64,000 bases of DNA, taken from assembly GCA_021654635.1 (NCBI GenBank), contig AP025179.1, positions 1,984,001-2,048,000 on the forward strand, read 5' to 3'. Position 1 is the first letter of the stretch. The number at the start of each line of letters is the position of its first letter. Both the position numbers and the translations under genes were made by a program. The stretch comes from Mycobacterium kiyosense (lineage in GTDB: Bacteria; Actinomycetota; Actinomycetes; Mycobacteriales; Mycobacteriaceae). The notes under the pieces were generated by a model. It made no database searches, was not told the DNA's origin, and saw only the letters and a list, made by a program, of their open reading frames with translations. Shown here piece by piece: positions 55,771-64,000 of the stretch.

Positions 55771-56878
55771 GTGACAAACGTGATGAGCAATTTGGCCGGC
55801 ACTGATCTCGGTCTGACCGAGGCGGCACCCCACCATCGGCCGGCCAAGCACGATGGCGTGCCCGTCACGGACCAGCCGCAGAAGGGCAAGGACTTCACCA
55901 GCGACCAGGAGGTGCGCTGGTGCCCGGGTTGCGGCGACTACGTCATCCTCAACACCATCCGCAACTTCCTGCCGGAACTGGGGCTGCGTCGCGAGAACAT
56001 CGTGTTCATCAGCGGCATCGGGTGTTCGAGCCGGTTCCCCTACTACCTGGAGACCTACGGCTTCCACTCGATCCACGGCCGGGCGCCGGCCATCGCCACC
56101 GGGTTGGCACTGGCCCGGGAAGATCTGTCGGTGTGGGTGGTCACCGGCGACGGCGACGCCCTGTCGATCGGCGGTAACCACCTGATCCACGCGCTGCGCC
56201 GCAACGTGAACATCACCATTTTGTTGTTCAACAACCGGATCTACGGCCTGACCAAGGGGGCAGTATTCGCCTACCTCGGAAGTCGGCAAGATCACCAAGT
56301 CGACTCCGATGGGTTCGCTGGACCACCCCTTCAACCCGGTCTCGCTGGCTTTGGGCGCCGAGGCGACGTTCGTCGGCCGCGCGCTGGACTCCGACCGTGC
56401 CGGATTGACCGAGGTGCTGCGCGCCGCGGCCCAGCACCGTGGCGCGGCGCTGGTCGAGATCATGCAGGACTGCCCGATCTTCAACGACGGTTCCTTCGAC
56501 GCACTGCGCAAGGAGGGCTCCGAAGAGCGATTGATCAAGGTGAGCCACGGCGAACCGATCGTCTTCGGCGCCGACGGCGAATACTGCGTGGTGAAGTCGG
56601 GATTCGGCCTCGACGTGGCCAAGACGGCGGACGTGTCGGCCGACGAGATCGTCGTGCACGACGCGTACGACGACGACTCGGCCTACGCGTTCGCGTTGTC
56701 GCGACTGTCGGATCAGAACCTCGATCACATGGTGATGGGCATTTTCCGGGACGTTAGTCGGCCCACCTACGACGACGCGGCTCGCTCCCAGGTCCGGGCC
56801 GCGCAGGAGGCCAGCGCGTCCGACCAGGCAGCGCTGCAGTCGTTGCTGCGGGGACGCGACACCTGGACCGTGGACTGA
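55771..56878 (+). pseudogene. korB: 2-oxoglutarate:ferredoxin oxidoreductase subunit beta, frameshifted at a G5 run
   Basis: The N-terminal part has the iron-sulfur ligand segment [14 protein letters not shown] and the thiamine-diphosphate motif [20 protein letters not shown] to [14 protein letters not shown]. At 56256-56260 a run of five G shifts the frame; with four G the protein continues as [20 protein letters not shown], then [20 protein letters not shown]. The span is one base too long. Repaired length is 368 residues, close to the roughly 373 I recall for KorB. KorAB supplies reduced ferredoxin and is important on carbon sources that feed the TCA cycle, so loss of korB beside an intact korA would be surprising. 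A sequence error is plausible. Confidence 0.88.
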
Positions 56879-56879
56879 G

Positions 56880-57497
56880 GTGAGTACGCAGGTGCCTGAG
56901 GACACTGCCCAGACCGGCGCACTGGCCGGTATCGTGCTCGCCGGCGGTGAATCCCGACGCATGGGTCGAGACAAGGCCACCCTGCCCGTGCCGGGCGGGA
57001 CGGGCACGCTGGTCGAGCACGTCGTGGGCGTGGTGAGCCAGCGTTGTTCGCCGGTCTACGTGATGGCTGCGCCGGGGCAACCGCTGCCGGCGTTGTCGGC
57101 TGCGATTCTGCGTGACGAGGTGCGGGGGCTGGGGCCGCTGCCGGCGGCCGGGCGTGGGCTACGGGCCGCTGCCGCGGCGGGGGCTCAGCTGGCGTTTGTC
57201 GCTGCCGTCGACATGCCTTCTCTCACACCCGATTTGATCGACGATCTGATGCGCTTGGCGGTCGAGACCGGCGCCGAGGTGGTGATGCCGTGGGACGGCC
57301 GCAGCCACTACCTGGCCGCGGTGTACCGCACGGATCTGGCTGACCGGATCGAGGAGCTGGTCGCTGCCGGGAAGCGCAGTATGCGTGACCTGATCGACGC
57401 GTCGGATTCCCAGCAGATCGTGCTGGCCTCCTCAGGAGTGTTGACCAACGTCAACACCGAGGATGACTTGCTCGCACCGGCGCGCTCGGGTCGCTGA
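56880..57497 (+). CDS. mobA: Molybdenum cofactor guanylyltransferase
   Basis: A 205-residue nucleotidyltransferase that adds GMP to molybdopterin cofactor. [18 protein letters not shown] near residues 18-36 is the GTP-binding signature, [13 protein letters not shown] follows, and [19 protein letters not shown] gives the metal-binding Asp. GTG 56880 lies one base after the korB stop. Function in the cofactor pathway is firm; specific target enzymes are not encoded nearby. Confidence 0.88.
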   Translation: MSTQVPEDTAQTGALAGIVLAGGESRRMGRDKATLPVPGGTGTLVEHVVGVVSQRCSPVYVMAAPGQPLPALSAAILRDEVRGLGPLPAAGRGLRAAAAAGAQLAFVAAVDMPSLTPDLIDDLMRLAVETGAEVVMPWDGRSHYLAAVYRTDLADRIEELVAAGKRSMRDLIDASDSQQIVLASSGVLTNVNTEDDLLAPARSGR

Positions 57498-58868
<1,371 letters not shown>

Positions 58869-58882
58869 CCTGAGTAGCGACA

Positions 58883-58930
58883 GACGCAAAAAGCACCCGC
58901 ACGCTTCGGCGTGTCGGGTGCTTTTGCGTC
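58883..58930. terminator. Long bidirectional hairpin after the rpfE-like gene
   Basis: GACGCAAAAAGCACCCG with inner CACGC pairs with GCGTG and CGGGTGCTTTTGCGTC around a TTCG tetraloop, a nearly perfect 22-bp stem with one unpaired base. The A-run and T-run on opposite sides make it usable in both directions. It ends the rpf transcript. Confidence 0.88.
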
Positions 58931-58988
58931 CGTTCGTCGGTCCGGGCCACGCTCAGAACCGCGGCACCCCGCGAGTAGCGTCGGGCGG

Positions 58989-60247
58989 GTGACTGAAACA
59001 CCACGCGAATTCGACATCATCCTCTACGGCGCAACGAGCTTCGTGGGGAAGCTGACCGCTGAATACCTTGCCCGGGCCGGCGGCGACGCGCGCATCGCGT
59101 TGGCCGGCAGGTCCAGCGACAAGCTCAAAGCGGTGCGCGAGAATTTGGGGGGGAGCCCGCCCAGTCCTGGCCGCTGGTGTGCGCGGACGCCACGAGACCG
59201 GCCACCCTCGAGGAGATGGCAGCCCGCACCCGGGTCGTCATCACCACCGTCGGGCCGTACACCCGCTACGGGCCGCCGCTGGTGGCCGCGTGTGCTGCGG
59301 CGGGCACCGACTATGCCGACTTGACCGGCGAGGCGATGTTCGTCCGCGAGAGCATCGACCTCTACCACAAGCAGGCCGCCGACACCGGTGCCCGCATCGT
59401 GCATGCCTGCGGCTTCGACTCGATCCCGTCCGACCTCTCCGTGTTCGCGCTGTATCGTGCCGCCCAGCGCGACGGCACCGGTGAGCTGGACGACACCAAC
59501 CTGGTGGTGCGCTCGATGCGAGGCGGCGCCTCTGGGGGCACCATCGCGTCCGTGCTGGAGGTGCTGCGTACCGCATCAGAGGATCCCGAAGCGCGCCGCC
59601 AGATGACCGACCCCTACACCCTGAGCACCGACCGCAGCGCGGAACCCGAGCTGGGTTCGCAGCCCGACCTGCCGCTGCGCCGGGGTCGTCACATCGCTCC
59701 GGAACTGGACGGTGTATGGACGGCGGGTTTCTTGATGGCGCCCTACAACACTCGAATTGTGCGGCGTAGCAACGCATTGCTGGATTGGGCGTACGGGCGA
59801 CGGTTCCGCTACAGCGAGACCATGAGCGTGGGATCCTCGCCGGTGGCGCCGTTGGCCTCGGCGGTGGTGACCGGACTGGGCAATGTGATGATGGGTCTGG
59901 GCAGCCGCTACTTCCGGCTGCTGCCGCCGCGACTGGTGGAACGGGTGGTCCCGAAGCCGGGCACCGGGCCCAGCGCCGAGAGTCGGCAGCGCGGTTACTA
60001 CAAGATCGACACCTACACCACGACCAGCACCGGTGCGCGTTATGTGGCGCGGATGGAGCAGCGCGGCGACCCCGGCTACCAGGCGACCTCGGTTCTGCTG
60101 GGCGAGTGCGGGCTCGCGCTGGCTAAAGACCGCGACAAGCTCTCCGACCTGCACGGCGTGCTGACCCCCGCGGCCGCGATGGGCGATGCGCTGCTGGCGC
60201 GTTTCCCAAGCGCGGGTGTATCCCTGCGGACCGAGCGGTTAAATTGA
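58989..60247 (+). pseudogene. Saccharopine dehydrogenase-like / trans-acting enoyl reductase family (Rv2449c-type), frameshifted at a G7 run
   Basis: The N-terminal Rossmann site REFDIILYGATSFVGKLTAE is followed by ALAGRSSDKLKAVRENLG; the frame then breaks and resumes as WPLVCADATRPATLEEMA, VVITTVGPYTRYGPPLVAAC and the remainder. G7 at 59148-59154 should be G8. Repaired length is 419 residues, equal to that remembered for Rv2449c. The family includes the trans-acting enoyl reductase Rv2953 of phthiocerol lipid synthesis; the role of the Rv2449c group is unknown. GTG start 58989. An indel in a long G-run is a likely sequence error. Confidence 0.85.
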
Positions 60248-60354
60248 CGCACGGGTTGGAATTGGGCTGCGTCTAGGGGTGTCGAACCAGATCGCGCGAG
60301 TCTAGTGTCGTAAGTGACGCGCCTTTACCCAACCGCAACGAAGGTGGATAGCCA

Positions 60355-60942
60355 ATGGCCGGGCTCGATGACCTGTACGCGCAAATCTCCACCTCGGACA
60401 TCGCGTCCAAGCTGGGTGCCGATCAAGGCGAGGTGGAAAAAGCGGTACATACGCTGGTGCCGGTGCTACTGAGCGGATTGCAGCACACCTCGCAGGACCC
60501 CGAGAATGCCAGCAAGATCGAGTCTGCGGCCAGCGGTCAAGCCGCCCGCGGCCTGCTCGACGCCGGCGGCGGTGTGGCCCAGGTCGACGAAGCAGCCGGG
60601 CATCAGGCCGTCGCGACCCTGTTCGGCGGCAAGGACACCGACCAGGTCGCAGCGGCATTGGCCAGTGGCGGAGCCGGCAACAGCGACCTGCTCAAGCAGC
60701 TGTTGCCGGTCATCCTGCCAATTGTGTTGGCCTACATAGGAAAACAGCTCGGTTCCGGCGGGGCGCCGGAGACCAGCGCCGCGCAGCAGCGCACCTCCGG
60801 CGGTGGGCTCGGTGACATCCTGGGCAGCATCCTCGGGGGCGGCAACGACAAGTCTCTCGGCGGCATCCTCGGCAGTGTGCTGGGCGCCAAGGGGGGCGGT
60901 CTGGGCGACATCCTGGGCGGCCTGCTGGGCGGCAAGAAATAG
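60355..60942 (+). CDS. DUF937 family protein
   Basis: A 195-residue protein. Residues 1-125 match DUF937: MAGLDDLYAQISTSDIASKL, VHTLVPVLLSGLQHTSQDPE, LFGGKDTDQVAAAL and the hydrophobic helix LLPVILPIVLAYIGKQL. The last 60 residues are Gly-rich repeats such as GGLGDILGSILGGG. The hydrophobic helices may insert into or associate with membranes or self-assemble; the function is unknown. ATG 60355 follows GAAGGTGGATAGCCA. I do not recall it at this place in M. tuberculosis. Confidence 0.82.
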   Translation: MAGLDDLYAQISTSDIASKLGADQGEVEKAVHTLVPVLLSGLQHTSQDPENASKIESAASGQAARGLLDAGGGVAQVDEAAGHQAVATLFGGKDTDQVAAALASGGAGNSDLLKQLLPVILPIVLAYIGKQLGSGGAPETSAAQQRTSGGGLGDILGSILGGGNDKSLGGILGSVLGAKGGGLGDILGGLLGGKK

Positions 60943-61074
60943 CCAGCGCGACAACAGGATTGCGTTGATCGGAATCAGGTCTGGGCCGTCTTGAGGTCAG
61001 TAGTTCGAATTCAGGGGTGTAGGTAGCACGGTCGACGTCTGTCGACCGGCCAAACGAGATTGAGAGGGAAAGTC

Positions 61075-61692
61075 ATGTCAGACACACTCACCGAGGGACA
61101 GAAACTGGTGCGGGGGGAGTCGCTGGTCTCCAACAACGGGGCGTACACGCTGACCCTGCAGGACGACGGCAACCTGGTCCTCGCCGTGTGGGGCAAGCCG
61201 CTGTGGTCTACCTCGACCAACGGTCAGGATGTGGTGCGTGCCGAGGTGCAGCGCGACGGCAACTTCGTGCTCTACACCGCCGACAAGCCGGTGTGGCACA
61301 CCGACACCAAGGGCAAGAAGAACGTCCGACTGGTTCTGCAGGACGACCGCAACCTGGTGCTCTACTCCGGTGACGGTCCGGCGTGGTCCACCAAGACCGA
61401 GACCGACGCGCCGCCGCCGGCCAACCCGAATGCCGAAGCCGCCGGTGCCGACGACAAGAGCGCCGACGACAGCGCGCCGGCCGAAGAAGTGGTGTCCGAG
61501 GCGGTTGCCGAAGAGCCGGCCGAGCCCGCTCCGCCCGCCGCGCGGACCTACACCGTGGAGTCCGGTGACACCCTGTGGGCCATCGCCGAGCGTTTCTACG
61601 GAGACGGCAGCAAGTACCAGGTGATCGCGGATGCCAGCGGCATCCCGAACCCCGACCTGATCCACCCCGGCCAGGAGCTCACCATCCCGTAA
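61075..61692 (+). CDS. Bulb-type mannose-binding lectin with C-terminal LysM domain
   Basis: A 205-residue protein. Residues 1-108 form a B-lectin domain with three repeats of the mannose-site motif QxDxNxVLY: LQDDGNLVLAVWG, VQRDGNFVLYTAD and LQDDRNLVLYSGD. The first repeat has Ala in place of Tyr. An acidic, Ala/Glu/Pro-rich linker follows (residues 115-158). The LysM domain YTVESGDTLWAIAERFYGDG to IHPGQELTIP ends the protein. There is no signal peptide, as in the M. smegmatis mannose-binding lectin that I remember with the same layout. It may link mannose-containing lipoglycans with peptidoglycan. ATG 61075 after GAGAGGGAAAGTC. Confidence 0.88.
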   Translation: MSDTLTEGQKLVRGESLVSNNGAYTLTLQDDGNLVLAVWGKPLWSTSTNGQDVVRAEVQRDGNFVLYTADKPVWHTDTKGKKNVRLVLQDDRNLVLYSGDGPAWSTKTETDAPPPANPNAEAAGADDKSADDSAPAEEVVSEAVAEEPAEPAPPAARTYTVESGDTLWAIAERFYGDGSKYQVIADASGIPNPDLIHPGQELTIP

Positions 61693-61760
61693 TCGGGCGT
61701 TTGCGCTGCGGTTTCAGGCCCATAAGCGGTGGCGTGGCTGGCGGTTCCTAGAATTGACCG

Positions 61761-64000
<2,240 letters not shown>

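Noticed and set aside
56256..56260. Programmed ribosomal frameshift in korB
   Set aside because: No slippery heptamer or downstream structure is evident and the family is normally a single frame; a G-run indel is simpler.

Overview
This window is mycobacterial chromosome, most likely from a slow-growing non-tuberculous Mycobacterium. It is GC-rich, uses many GTG starts, and carries a PE-PPE-PPE cluster and a small PE_PGRS-like gene. From about 20.4 kb to the right edge the gene order matches, from memory, the M. tuberculosis block Rv2485c to Rv2448c: lipQ, a WS/DGAT gene, plsC, plsB2, an ssb paralogue, ettA, gdh, glbO, aglA, pepN, rpiB, nei2, lipP, tig, clpP1, clpP2, clpX, korA, korB, mobA, an rpfE-like gene and valS. 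No database was searched; all names come from motifs, lengths and gene order.

Layout. 1-4.4 kb, minus strand: the start of a PRC-barrel gene, a PPE gene broken by one TAG, an intact PPE, a PE, then a membrane protein. 4.6-6.5 kb, plus strand: a DUF6226-like gene and a Fic protein. 6712-20183: an integrated element bounded by 43-bp direct repeats, one of which is the 3' part of a tRNA-Arg(TCT) gene. The element carries a tyrosine integrase and a serine recombinase (both frameshifted), a zinc-binding terminase-small-subunit-like protein, a P-loop helicase-like protein, a prim-pol primase, small HTH proteins and one capsid gene (broken by an in-frame TAA). It also carries two membrane-anchored cargo proteins next to the integrase. 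I see no portal, large terminase or tail genes. I read it as a phiRv1/phiRv2-like phage satellite that is decaying.

20.4-64 kb is core chromosome. It includes lipid synthesis (lipQ, WS/DGAT, plsC, plsB2), translation and nitrogen metabolism (ettA, gdh), sugar and oxygen metabolism (aglA, glbO), two small probable cytochrome oxidase-associated proteins, proteostasis (tig, clpP1P2, clpX), the ferredoxin-dependent 2-oxoglutarate oxidoreductase KorAB, molybdenum cofactor synthesis (mobA), a resuscitation-promoting factor, a lectin-LysM protein and the first part of valS. Two tRNA genes (Gly-TCC and Pro-TGG) sit between lipP and tig.

Eight reading frames are broken by single-base indels, most of them in homopolymer runs (ssb, korB, rpfE-like, an Rv2449c-like gene, a flavoprotein, both recombinases, and the start of the PE_PGRS gene). 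Three repaired lengths match the remembered M. tuberculosis lengths or fall close to them, so some may be sequence errors. The main non-coding surprise is a 128-bp nested palindrome at 12093-12220, between the element's helicase and terminase-like genes.
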